Source of the DNA: Triticum aestivum
Lineage: Eukaryota > Streptophyta > Magnoliopsida > Poales > Poaceae
DNA length: 64,000 nt
Direction: 5' to 3'
Assembly: GCF_018294505.1 (NCBI RefSeq)
Contig: NC_057808.1
Location: 224,147,325-224,211,324 of the forward strand
The translations under genes were made by a program, and so were the position numbers. Below the pieces are notes generated by a model. The model did no database searches, was not told the DNA's origin, and saw nothing but the letters and a program-made list of their open reading frames with translations. Shown piece after piece: positions 21,646-32,284 of this stretch (the stretch's first letter is position 1; each line of letters opens with the position of its first letter).

Positions 21646-22200
21646 GTGGGTCCCAACAGTCAGGGGGGAAACATTTTTTTCGCCAAATACGATGGCCCGT
21701 CCGGTGGGTCCCTACTGTCAGGTGGAGGAATAATTATTTTCCGCGTAATAAGGAGGCACTTCCTTGCGGCTGCCATGGACCCAGCTGGCAGCCTCTCCAT
21801 GACAGTACTCTTCCGATGGAAGTCGTTCCTTGACCACGTTGACCACGCCGCGCCGAGAGCACCAGGGCGGTGGACGACGGCGAGGCCTAGGAGGGGGACG
21901 ACGTGGAGCTGGGGAAGACGCGACAGTAGATGCCCACGCGGAGAGGAGTACGAGGGTTCACTGGTTCGGCTGCGGTGTGAGGCTGCCGTCGCCGCAGAAT
22001 AACAGGGGGTGTGGTTGAGTAGAGGGATGCCTTGGCCAGCGGTGGGAGTAGTAGGGGGCGGTGAGGCTTGCACGGGAGGCGGGAGCAGGCGGTCCCGCTG
22101 GCACTGGATTTGGCGGCTAGAGCAAGAAGATCAGAGATTGAAGAAACACAACAGCCGTTGGATTGACATCCAACGGTTATGTCTGCTAGAATCGTTTGTT
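21646..22200 (+). repeat. Long direct repeat, copy 2 (about 555 bp)
   Basis: Second copy of 20886-21455. A third, much more diverged echo (cgaggcctcggacgtcggcg, gcggaagcaggcggccccat, gaagacaagactgaagaaac) is visible at about 22840-23170. Confidence 0.6.
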
Positions 22201-23390
22201 GACGTATATAATAACTAAAAAATTCTTGCATACGCGTCAACTTAATAGGCCCATAAGTCAGACCATTCCCTCTTTTTTTAATAATTTATATATAGCTCAT
22301 TGCGACTTCTTATGCAATTTATTGCAATCCGTTTTTTGGTTGGCCAGGGCCAATTTCGCATATTTCTCTGGGTTCCAAACTATTTTTAATACCGAAATGT
22401 CGAGCCAGATTTAAAGTACTTTGAAGATATATTTAAATTAGGTTAATGGCCAGTGAAATAGGAATCTGAAAATGTGAAAAAAATTCAGAAATTATAAAGT
22501 AATTGCCAATTTGTCATCTGTTTTTATATTTACAACCAATTTCATATTACTTTCAAGATTTGCAGGCGTCTTGAAAGAGTTGCAGCCCATCAGGGCGTAG
22601 AAAAATAAATAGGCCTGGATTGGGTATTCTTTAGAAAAAATAAACTGGGCTCATTTTCAAAAAGAAAAAAATAGCTGGGCTCGTCACATGGTGAACATAA
22701 AATATAAGCCTGGGCTAGACGGGCCACAGCCCAGTTCAAACCCTGCTCCGTCTCAACAATAACAAAAAAATACTGCTCGAGCAGCTATGTCCCAGGTGTC
22801 AGCCGATCTTGTGCTGTTCTCTTGTCTATTGACTATATACGCTCACAATGTCGTGGGTCCCAGATGTCAGGAAAACACTAGGAGGAAGCATTTTATTTTT
22901 CCATACGTCATCCTCTCCACGTACTTCTGCCGATTCCTGTTGTTTGCTGACCATGTTGACAACACGAGAGGGCGGCGCTGTGGCGAGCGCACCAAAGCGC
23001 GCGGAGGACGACGGCGAGGCCTCGGACGTCGGCGTTAACGATTTAGGAGACGGTGGGGCGGTGATGCGTGTGTTGAGGCGCAGCCAGCCGTGGGAGGCGG
23101 AAGCAGGCGGCCCCATCGGCACTGGTTTGGTTTTGGCGGTTGGAGGAAGACAAGACTGAAGAAACACGACAGACTGTAAAAGCAGCAGGAGTATTTAACA
23201 ACCTTAACTGAAACGGGCAGGGGCACTTAACAACCATAGCTGAAAGCAGTATGAGTACTTATACAGGTTCAACCGTACAAAGCACGCCTCGAACAGTGCT
23301 ACTTTGCCTACAGTTAACCAAGGGCAAGGCCGCCAAGCCCCAGGAGAAGGCCCAGGCGCCACCTCGCGCATCCACAACCTTCTGAAAGCG
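22201..23390. other. Intergenic sequence downstream of the B3-like pseudogene
   Basis: AT-rich from 22201 to 22780 with no open frame of interest. The 22840-23170 stretch is a diverged echo of the long direct repeats. No gene supported. Confidence 0.4.
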
Positions 23391-23393
23391 GCT

Positions 23394-24807
23394 TCATCTC
23401 GCAATGTGGTCAATAAACAGGATATTCGCTTTAGAGCCATGGAAAAGCAGGAACATAATCTTCTGTCCTATTCTCCACGATGGACGGGCCTTCATTATTT
23501 GAGACCACCCATGAATAAGTATCTTTTCACCTCCAAGGGGAATGGAGTAGGTCGACATAAATATTATGTTGTGACCAAGCGCAAGTCTGACCCGACCATG
23601 GTCAGGCATCTGTATAGGAACAATAGAACTGGGCAATTTCTGTTTCAAGAAGATCACAGCTGTAAAACTGTGTATAAGCAATAGTTTATGAACACCATAT
23701 ATAACAGAAAACAACTCGTACCATAAGTTTCTCGACACAGTTGGACCTGTTCAACGAGTGCAGCAGTGGCACACATATCCCACGTGGCCTTCCACCATTG
23801 AAACGCCCCACAAGGACCTCAAGACGATCAATAAAGTGTAGGAACTTGTGGATGTCGTCCCAGTCAACTTCAGTGCCATCAGTAACAGCCGAGTTGTTAC
23901 AGAATAACAAACGAGCAGCCTGCTTAACTCTGAAAAAACCTACACGTGCCACCAATTATAAGAAAATATTAGTTAGAAGTAGCATCTTCGTGAGAGATTC
24001 GTTGCTACTTCTAAAGTTAAATTGTGATTAGTTAGACAGAATAGGTGGATTAAGAAGTAATCGAGGCAACAAGCAAGAACCAGATACAAAACTAACATGG
24101 ATGAACAATTGGAACGACGTCGGGGTGGAAGATCGCAGTGAAGATGAGACCAGGTTCTGCTATTTCCATCAACATTCGTGCGCCAACTTTCAGTCCGTAA
24201 CACTTGAGAAAGTTTATCCAAGTTCGGCCATAAAAAAGCAGCGATCTTCTTGGTTCATGAACCCAACTCGGAACTTATATCCATGGCTTGTCTTCACTGT
24301 GACCATTAAACTGGTGTATTCAGTTATGGCAAGGCCGAGCATCTTGAGTACATGTGTTCTGGCAGAGCAAATAATGCACTGCAGGAAAAATAATATGAGA
24401 ACACAATGTATTCCCTATCCAAATCTAGAAATAACTTCCTCCTTCACGTCAGTGTTGACCATCGTACTGGTAGTACCTTTTATCCAAATATAGCAATCCA
24501 AATTTCCAAATTAGTCGACAGCATGTTCAAAAAAAACCCCACCCTCCCGGATAGAAAAGAGGATTCTAGGAACATACTGTGCGCGTTTTAAAATCCTGTG
24601 TTAGGATGAGAAGGAACAAGTGTGGCGTCTCGCCGAGGGCGCAGAAACCTGTAGGGTCCTCGCACTTTGGGCACTGCAAATGAAACACACTAGATTCAGT
24701 AGGAAGAAAAATGCATCAACGGCGGCGGCTGCCATCCTAGGATTACCCGCGACCAAGGGACTTGGATTTATCGGGGATGGATGAAGAATTCGTACCTGGT
24801 TCTCCAT
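23394..24807 (-). pseudogene. B3-domain-like gene, broken copy
   Basis: Minus-strand exons: 24796-24807 (MENQ, ends before GTACG), 24578-24673 (32 codons, starts CPKCEDPTGFC), 24378 down to about 24105 (starts CIICSARTHVLKM), 23722-23929 (FIDRLEVLVGRFNGGRPRG inside), and 23394-23639 with the stop. The third exon carries a B3-like core (VTVKTSHGYKFRVGFMNQED, then WINFLKCYGLKVGARMLMEI), but the two halves are in different frames: a TAA closes the first near 24206. The last exon has a second B3-like half (GEKILIHGWSQIMKARPSWR). The junctions around 24105-23929 could not be phased. B3 domains are plant DNA-binding folds, so the ancestor was probably a nuclear protein. It is a paralogue of the gene at 25835-28574, sharing exon order and the Cys-rich start. 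Confidence 0.6.
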
Positions 24808-25834
24808 GAGAAAACCCTATGCAATCGCCGAGAGGGGGTTTTCTCTGAACAAGCAGACGAGGGAGAAGGGGATTCAGGCCCAGTGAAATATTGCCGCTTC
24901 GTCCGTCCAGCTTACTGCTAAAGCTGGAAAGGGGGGGTTTGTGATTTGACGGCTCATTGGGCATTACTGCGGCGCTACGACCGGGGTGTGTCTACCATGC
25001 AGTTGTGCACTCTAATTTGTGCATATGGCACGTGGACCCCGTTGCCGGATGCCCCACATATCAGCGAAAGGAAGTAGAAAGACAGGAGTAACTAGTTACA
25101 CAAAAATATATTTTTGACAGAGAGATACTCCCTCTGTAAAGAAATATACAAATCTTTTATATCACAACTTTATACATAAGAAAAATCAAGGGGAATATAT
25201 ATAACATATATAATTATAAAAAATAGAGTTGTTTTAAACACAGTATAGACGAGTTGGTGATGATGGTGTGCCTGCCATCCTGCAATATAGGCCATCGGAT
25301 TTATATCTGACGGATAGGAAGGAAACTATGGCAATTTTGCAAAAGGTACCCACACACCTCTCCACATTTGCAAATAAGGCCTTCCCTCGTTCATCCTTTT
25401 CTCTCACAAGATAAAATACTCATACAAATGCATCTTGATGTTACGTGCAACGCACGGGCATTATGGGGGTTCAGTTGCGAATATAATACTCAACAGGTTC
25501 ACGGTTCTGGACTTTGGGCCGCAGGCCCACCTACATGTTTGGGGGCCCATGTGTTCTACCTCAGCACTTTTCATATTGCAAGCGATCGGTATGGCGCTGG
25601 TTTTAGATGCTATCGCAAGGCGAACACACAAAATTGAATAAAGCACGACAACTGTTGGAATGAAATCGAACGACAGTTCCTAACCAGCAATGAGAGTTAC
25701 AATTCTATCAACGATATACCATGTGATAAATAATACTGTCGTATTACTTATACACACAGGACACTTGTTTCACCATGCCAGATTATTACATCAAAATCTC
25801 TCGTAGGATAGATCAGTTCGGTAGTTGCGTGCTG
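24808..25834. other. Intergenic region between the two B3-like genes
   Basis: 24880-24975 (upstream of the broken gene) contains gtgatttgacggctcattgg and gcattactgcggcgct, also found upstream of the second gene at 28878-28930, so the promoters are duplicated too. One half of a Stowaway-like terminus (tactccctctgtaaagaaat) is at about 25126. Nothing else is supported. Confidence 0.5.
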
Positions 25835-28574
25835 CTACTGAAGAATTTCAAAGTTGATTTGGACCAGCTCTCCTTGGCAAGAAAGTTCGGTTTTGAGATC
25901 ATCCCCTACCGCAAGATATGATTTAGATTTGAACCTTGACCATCCTTTAGCATCAATCATCATGCGACCATCCTTTGTACTTACGGTATATTGAGCAGGT
26001 TCATTCACACAAATGTTGCGCATGGTAAGAGAAACTTGGCCACTGTCGCCCGAATTGTTGAACGACTCCCTCGTTGCTCTAGGAATTCTCTGTTTGCAAA
26101 CAAGAAGACATACCCAAACAGTTAGATCAACATAGTGAATCATGCGAAACAACATGGAAAGAAAAAAGAACAAAACACTTGGGCGGCCAATGATCCAATA
26201 TCCAAACAGTTACCAAGGCTGCACCATCACCTGCACCAACACTTACCAAGAAGGTGGACATGTCGGTTTTTGTAAGGACTTTGGTATATGAAGTGCGAAC
26301 TGCAGCCCAGTATGTTGCCGGTGCAACTGCTCGTTCGGTTGCCGCTGCATGGGCCGGAGCAGATGCAAGTGCAAGTGTTGGTGCAGGTGCCGAAGCCGCC
26401 GCTGCTGCCGGAGATGGTGCTCCTTGTAGAGCTGGTGCCGGTGTCGGAGCAGGTGCCAGTGTCGATGCCCGATCCTCCGGTAGATCAGCCTGATCCGCTG
26501 ACGCGGTCGGTGCCCAATCCTCAGCTCGATCAGACTGAGCTGCTGCCGCTGTCAGTGCTAGAGCAACTGCCAGTGCTCGATTCGTTGCTGAAGGTGGTAC
26601 CGATGTGCGAGACAGCGGTGATCGTGTCTGGTCTGCTATGATCAGCTTTCTAACTTGACTAGGCTTCATGACCGTGATCCAGTTTTTTTCTTCATTTCTT
26701 TTAAACGCGAGAAGGACTAATTGTGGCGTTTTTGTTAAACCAAACTGCAGTTCATCATAGGGATTCAGCTTGTACTCAGACAACAGACTGATCCAATTTT
26801 TTCCAGTAATATAAGTGATGGACAGTGCCTTCGTTACTGACACGACATAAGAAGTGAAACCTGCAAAAATAGCCATCGTAGAGCAAACCAAACGGTTTAT
26901 TCTGTGATGAATGTCACATGGCAAAACCTGCATCGTAAAATTGCAGGAAAAGAAAGAAAACATGACATTAAATCAATAAGATTTAGACAGTAAATCAATA
27001 AGATTTACTTGATGTGACACGAGTGAATCCTTACCAGGAAATCACTATGTTGAAGTACTAAACAGAAGATTGATCGTCCAACTACGGGTGGCATGCAGGG
27101 GCCCCGCCTACTCCCACAAGCAGGACAGTCCAAAGGTCGTGACAAATCGTATGGACCGAACATCCATGGGACTGGAAATCCTGGTGGGTGCGATAAACCC
27201 TGCAATGCATACAGATATTGGAGTGTAACCATAATTGATAAACCGTCCTCACAAAAAAGATGATCTGGATACTTCAAAATATACAGACTGAATTGAGTGG
27301 ACAGACATTAACATAGACCGTTCTCAGGACTGACCACACACCAAAAGCGGCAGTACTAATAAACAATACAGGGTTCACAAACACAAATCAAGTACTGAAC
27401 AATAGTACTTACTACAGACAAGCAAAGTTGCACTAATTAAACTCTGCAGACTATTTCTTGCCACCGACCTACGGGATGAACCCCGCATAACTGACTAGGC
27501 CATGGACTTCGTGAGAGATGTCTACATGCACCATCACCATCTCGTCAACCTTGGAGAACCTAACAGAGTGGTCTTTCCACTCATAAACATGATCATGAAG
27601 ACAGGCCGCATCAGATTTGTTGGGAAGCTTTACAAGAACCACACCCTTCGTAATCGAAGGCACAGCCAGGAAATTGTTGTGGTCAAGTACAGCCTCGAGA
27701 ACACGCCTGACAACAATGCTACAGGAAAACACTAGTTCAGGACACGTGGCGACAAGGACACAGCAGCTGGATAGTTTAGCAGTAGAACTCATCCTCAGGT
27801 CTTCCAGTTCACACGGCATGACTTTGAGAACTTCATCTCCACCGCGGACCTGGTTCTAATTCAAACAGAAACCATATTTTATTACTACCTCCGTTCAGAA
27901 ATATAAGATGATTTTCGATATTATACTCCATATATGACTACATATACGCACAGAAATGAGTGAACAAAGACACTAGAACATGTCTTCAAAGGCATGAGAG
28001 CAGAGGGATTACTTGCAATATCCATAACACAAGTTACTGAGGCAAATATACCCTCTTCAAAGGTAGCATTGATGTTCATAAAGTACTCCCTCCGTCCCAA
28101 AATTCTTGTCTTAGATTTGTCTAGATACGGATGTATCAAGTCACATTTTAGTATTAGATACATCCGTATCTAGACAAATCTAAGACAAGAAATTTGGGAC
28201 AGAGGGAGTAGTTGAAAGTAATCTATAAGAAATCAGTGTCAACCTCTCGCATGTTTTGGTCAAAAGAGGAATTTAGAACCGTCATTTGGCACACAAAAAT
28301 CACATGCAAGATCACCCAGAAAGTTGTACTACTAGTACTAGTACTGCGTGTTAGATGAAAAAACACGATCAAGATCGAGAAAAAGATCGTCAAGAAGAGA
28401 TATTACCTGGACTTGCTTAATGAGGGATCCCGGAGAGGGGGGCTTGGACAGGGCGATGGCTTTGAGCTTGTCTGCGGTAGTCTCGGCGGGGTGCTTGCGC
28501 TTCTTCGTACCATGAGCCTCGACGGTTTTGGCCAGAGCCATAGACATCACTTCGGCCGGTGCTCCAGCGTCCAT
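25835..28574 (-). CDS. B3-domain-like protein gene (five candidate exons, four in phase)
   Basis: Exons on the minus strand: 28407-28574 (56 codons, starts MDAGAPAEVMSMALAKTVEA, ends before GTAATA), 27035-27199 (55 codons, Cys-rich CPACGSRRGPC), 26247-26927 (227 codons) and 25835-26089 (84 codons plus TGA). All four junctions are phase 0 with GT/AG borders, giving about 422 aa. The B3-like fold spans exons two and three (VLPCDIHHRINRL, FTSYVVSVTK, GKNWISLLSEYKLNPYDELQ), and a second half-domain is in the last exon (DGRMMIDAKGWSRFKSKSYL). Between them is a long Ala/Pro-rich linker (ASAPAPTLALASAPAHAAAT). A basic KKRKHP in exon one could be a nuclear signal. A further exon at 27473-27855 fits exon one but ends in TAG and breaks the phase downstream. 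B3 proteins bind DNA; target and role are unknown. Expression is unproven. Confidence 0.6.
27469..27855 (-). CDS. Alternative or decayed exon within the B3-like gene
   Basis: After an acceptor (GAATTAG) the frame continues phase 0 from exon one: NQVRGGDEVLKVMPCELEDL, then VVLVKLPNKSDAACLHDHVY and MVHVDISHEVHGLVSYAGFI, and TAG at 27469-27471. Using it as a terminal exon gives a 184-aa protein lacking B3 parts. Using it internally needs a donor (CCC/GTAGGT at 27472) that leaves phase 2 and does not join the next exon. I do not recognise the domain. Confidence 0.45.
   Translation of the reverse strand, partial: NQVRGGDEVLKVMPCELEDLRMSSTAKLSSCCVLVATCPELVFSCSIVVRRVLEAVLDHNNFLAVPSITKGVVLVKLPNKSDAACLHDHVYEWKDHSVRFSKVDEMVMVHVDISHEVHGLVSYAGFIP
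27881..27960. repeat. Truncated Stowaway-like terminus
   Basis: The terminus-like sequence ctacctccgttcagaaatat is followed by degraded interior. The opposite end is missing. It lies in the B3-like gene's intron. Confidence 0.45.
28084..28210. mobile_element. Stowaway MITE in an intron of the B3-like gene
   Basis: A 123-bp element (28086-28208) with long terminal inverted repeats: ctccctccgtcccaaaattc at one end and gaaatttgggacagagggag at the other. It is flanked by TA on both sides (28084-28085 and 28209-28210), as expected for Tc1/mariner-type MITEs. The transcript would fold into a near-perfect hairpin. Confidence 0.92.
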
Positions 28575-30596
28575 CAAGAAACTGTCAAATAGAAATAAAA
28601 GAAAAGAAACCATAATCACAAACCCAAAAGAAGAAAAGAGAGGGAGTTATAGGATCAGTCTCGGGGTTGCAAGACCGGGCCTTGGCCAGAATCAACACCA
28701 TTGATGCGCTCACCTTTCCTTCTTTGGGAGAGAAGAACAATGGCAGAAGCAGGTCGGGGTTTTTCTTGAAGAAATGAGGAACAAGATGAGGGAGAAGCGA
28801 GGGTTGGGTAGAGAGGAAGCTGAGAGAGAAGAGTGAAATGATGGTTGCTTCGTCCGTCCAACTTACTGCTGGAAAGGAGGGGGTTTTGTGATTTGACGGC
28901 TCATTGGGCATTACTGCGGCGCTTCGATCGGGGTAGTCTACCGTCACTCTACTACGGAGTAATTTAGTGCATGGCTGGTGGACCCCGATGCTGGCTGTCC
29001 CACACGTCGGCGAAAGTGAGTAATTTAGTGCATGGCTGGAGGAGGATCCGCACGGTAGAGCGTGTCCACTATTTTTCTGAAGAAAAAAATGATTACAGCA
29101 AGCGTTTCCACTCTTACGACGGAGGAATGCGAAACACAGCAACCACTTGAACATACACAGTGCTCCTACTACTAGGCATGTGCAGTGGTTCATACGTCAG
29201 TACTACATAATCTTGTTGCTAGTGTAGTAAGATATGACGACACAAATGATGTTGTGCGCATGTCAACTATATGAACAGTAATGTAGTAACATAGTACCGC
29301 TTTCTCGACTGTCCGGTCGAGAATGAACGGTGAGATCAATGTTAACAAAACTAGGTCTACAGCGCACGGAGAGTACGGTGCTACAGTACTCCATGAAACA
29401 TGAACCATATGAAGCATGAATAGTGTTAGGCAGGGTGTATGAAGGGTGCACGGGATGGGAGCAAAAGTTCCCTTCTCGACCCACTTTTGGGTGTTTGGCA
29501 GAGTGCATGAAGGGTGCATGAGTCCACACTAGTAGGTTAACACAAATACACGAAGAGGAAACAACTGCGACCAAGGCGGAGAGGAAAACGAGAAAACTTA
29601 ATGCCTTTTTGCTAATTAATAGCATTGCATGCAATGAACTAACCACTGCATGTCATGTTTATTAGTCTCAAGTCATTGAAAGCATGCACGGCCCACGTCT
29701 CTTATTGGTTGATATGTCACAAAACAAGAAACAGGGAGGGAGTTAATGTACCGTGCCTAAGTGTTTTGGGATTATTTGGTTTTCGTAAGGTGACTTACAC
29801 ACCTAGACAGAGGAGTATATTGAGATGAGAATGCAACCAAACACACCCACACGCTTTGTGCTACAGTGACTGATCTGCACCGTCTGAGTTTGATCAAACG
29901 GTTATGTTGTGCCGAGACATGGACATGCCCATGCAGAGGGCGCCTAAACACCACCGAAGTCCCTCTGCTTCTCGAGGCGCACGACGTTGGTGATGCAGGG
30001 GGCGAAATGGCTGAAAGGCAATGCAATTTACGGGAAGGCGGAGGGAGCCAGCCGAGGAGCGGGGAATCTTTTGGATTTCACCATGGTAAAACACCAGTCG
30101 ACGAATTCTCACATCAGGGAGCAGTGGGTTTTATAGGCGGAGTCATCATGACTAATTGCTGCCGCGCCTGCTCCCGTCAATCAAAAAATTAAAAATCCTG
30201 CCGCGCCCGCTCCCGTCAATCAAAAAAAATTTAAAAATCCTACCGCACTCAAACACCAGAGCAACGCCGCGGTGGATATTTAAATTTACCTGCCGGCAAG
30301 TAGATGTGGCAGCGGCCTAGCTAATCGGTCGAACTAGCCCAACTAGCTAGCCACCGTGCTTCACTGATGTACTCGGCGGGAAAAGTGGTCTTTCGTGATT
30401 TGATGACTCATTTACTTGCTTCGGCGAAAACAGGCGGTAGGGCATCCCACATCAGGAAGAATATATGCGTGCACCACCCGAGAGGACCCCGAAACCACGC
30501 GGTAGGGTGTGCCATGTCTCGGCACGGAGGAAAAATGTGTGTGTAAAAATTTACTGTATCAGACGTAGTACCTATGGTTCGACCTCGGGACCCAGC
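28575..30596. other. Intergenic region upstream of the B3-like gene
   Basis: 28845-28940 repeats the promoter-type block seen upstream of the broken paralogue. The phrase gagtaatttagtgcatggctgg occurs twice (28958 and 29015). At 29418-29520 agggtgcacgggatgg and aagggtgcatgag form a small repeat. At 30125-30133 the minus strand has CTATAAAA about 30 nt before the candidate ATG at 30082-30084, but that frame closes after 18 codons. No gene supported. Confidence 0.4.
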
Positions 30597-31490
30597 TGTC
30601 GGCGTTCTGGGAACGGGGGTCCCCAGACTTGCCTGCCTGCGGCCCACAGCATGGCTAAGCAGCAGGCCGTACGGCCCATCTTCATCAACAAGGCATCCAA
30701 GACCCTCGCGAGGGTCCAAGCCTCGCGAGGCGGACGACGCAAGACCTCCTCTAGAGTAGCCTAGATAGGCAGGCTCACGAGGAGCAGAGATATCAAGGTG
30801 GAGCAAACCTCACGAGGCCCTCGTGACGTGAGCCATGACGCACGGCACCAGGCGGGCGCCAGCGCGCGCAGCGTCCTAGTTTCATCTTTGATGCCAAGGA
30901 GGCCAGCGCAGGCGAAGAGTACCGAGGCATCAGGCAAAGGTTGCTATATTGGTGCAACGAGAACAAGACCAGGAGCATGGTAAGACAGAGGTCATCGTGG
31001 AGCCCAAGACGGCGTCAGCCCAGAGCTTTTCGCAGGCGAAGACCGCTTTTGTCAGGATAGCTTGTACTAGCTGCCCCCCTTCAAATTCGCCCGCCATTGT
31101 TGGCTCCCTTCCCACTCGATATTTGGGAAGAGGACCAGGGCCTCTATAAATAGGACTAGCCACCACAGTAGGAGGCAACTGATCTCGAGCTGATTGAGAT
31201 CACCCTCAACTACACAAGCACAAGAACACCTCAACCTCAGGAGGCCGTTCTTCCCTTGTACTGTTCATCATTAGCCCAAGAGGCAATCCACCACCACCAC
31301 ACTGGAGTAGGGTATTACACCACAACGGTGGCCCGAACCAGTATAAACCTCGTGTCTCTCTGTGTTGCGAGTTCGTCGAGTTCGTCCGCGAGATCTTAGC
31401 GAGCAAGGGCGTAGATTGGTAGGAGGGAAAGAATTCGCGCGCACCCCACTGTTCGAACCTTAAGGGTTTGCCGGAACCCCACATTCGACA
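30597..31490 (+). repeat. 5' LTR of the first Tat-like Gypsy element
   Basis: 894 bp. A TATA box (TATAAATA, 31145-31152) follows cagggcctc, and CTGAGATTGAGATCACC-type sequence lies downstream, as in the 3' LTR. Many short GC-rich frames inside are incidental. Confidence 0.9.
31145..31152 (+). promoter_or_regulatory. TATA box of the Tat-like LTR
   Basis: TATAAATA about 345 bp before the LTR end; the identical motif occurs in the 3' LTR near 46260. Confidence 0.6.
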
Positions 31491-31559
31491 TTTGGCGCGC
31501 CAGGTAGGGGTGCACCAGAGCTTCTTCTCCACCGACTAGCTGGCCGACGCTCCGCAGCC

Positions 31560-32284
31560 ATGATGTCCGGTGACCCGCGGGCCGGCTCCGATCACTGGGC
31601 AGCCCGGGCAGCGCCGCCTGCCCATGAAGATCTTGACCCCGCACTCTAGGCGGCGCGAGCGCCGCCAAACTCCGCCGGGCGCGGACAGCGTGGCCAGGCG
31701 TCATCCACCCTCACCCCGCGGCAAGTACGAGCCGCGGCCAGAGCGGCGAGTCATGCCGCGGCAATGACGCCGCACTCACGGCGGGAACAAGCAAACATGC
31801 GGGCGGCACTCACGGTGGCAAGGGAGCTGCTGCGATGCAGGCTGATGGAGAGCGGCCGGGATACGCTGCGGGAGCGTGTTGCAGAGCTGCTGGATGCAGC
31901 GGCGTCGGGAGCACCACCCTTCTGCTATCGACTTCCTCCCCAGGCCGAGCGCGGTGAACCTCACCACATCTGTGTGCCATCAACTATGCCCGGGGGCTTC
32001 ATCAACATCAACACGGCCAGTGGCGTAGGGGGCTCCGACTCCCCCATGCCGCCCACGACAAGCATGAGCGCAAGCGTCGCCCTTCATGGTCCCAGCCGGA
32101 TGCCACACTACCATCCTCATGATGCCACCCTGGGCCAAGCAACATGGAGCGTGGGGCACCATGGCGAGGTGTTCGGGGTGACGGCCCCGGAAGCCTATGT
32201 GCCCCGCATGATGGATCAAGGATACACACCAGAGGACGACCTCGGCTCATTCATTGGAGAAGATTGGGGAGAGGGGGCGCTAGG
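31560..32284 (+). pseudogene. Gypsy gag N-terminal part, interrupted by the Copia element
   Basis: It starts MMSGDPRAGSDHWAAR 70 nt after the LTR. A TAG at 31647-31649 stops it after 29 codons, and the same frame then stays open (MTPHSRREQANMRAAL from 31764) up to the Copia insertion site. Across the nested element the frame resumes exactly at 41057 and closes at 41310-41312. The product would be a truncated capsid precursor: the ELLDAAASGAPPFCYRLPPQ region resembles Gypsy gag linkers, and no zinc knuckle is reached. Confidence 0.65.

Larger units (their letters stand above)
11596..22200 (+). mobile_element. CACTA transposon, left end and subterminal region
   Basis: The terminus is CACTACAAAAAAAGACACAT at 11596, followed by 366 bp of subterminal sequence. 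It continues after element B at 19538 with tactgaacccgagcgatcg and long arrays of direct repeats typical of CACTA subterminal regions. No transposase frame is seen. I did not find a matching TAGTG terminus to the right. The stated end (22200) is where recognisable repeats stop, so the element is truncated or its border is missed. The type resembles large Triticeae CACTA families; the name is unverified. Confidence 0.7.

Noticed and set aside
26254..26493. Ala/Gly-rich plus-strand frame
   Set aside because: It is the complement of the Ala/Pro-rich linker of the minus-strand B3-like gene.
28084..28210. Possible microRNA precursor hairpin
   Set aside because: The near-perfect inverted repeat with TA duplications is a standard Stowaway MITE. 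Nothing in the sequence singles out a mature miRNA.
30082..30137. Minus-strand TATA box and ATG (CTATAAAA then MVKSKRF)
   Set aside because: The frame closes after 18 codons and no downstream exon with a matching phase was found.
22201..31000. Right terminus (TAGTG) of the CACTA element
   Set aside because: I scanned for a TTTTTGTAGTG-like end and found no convincing match, so no full-length element is claimed.
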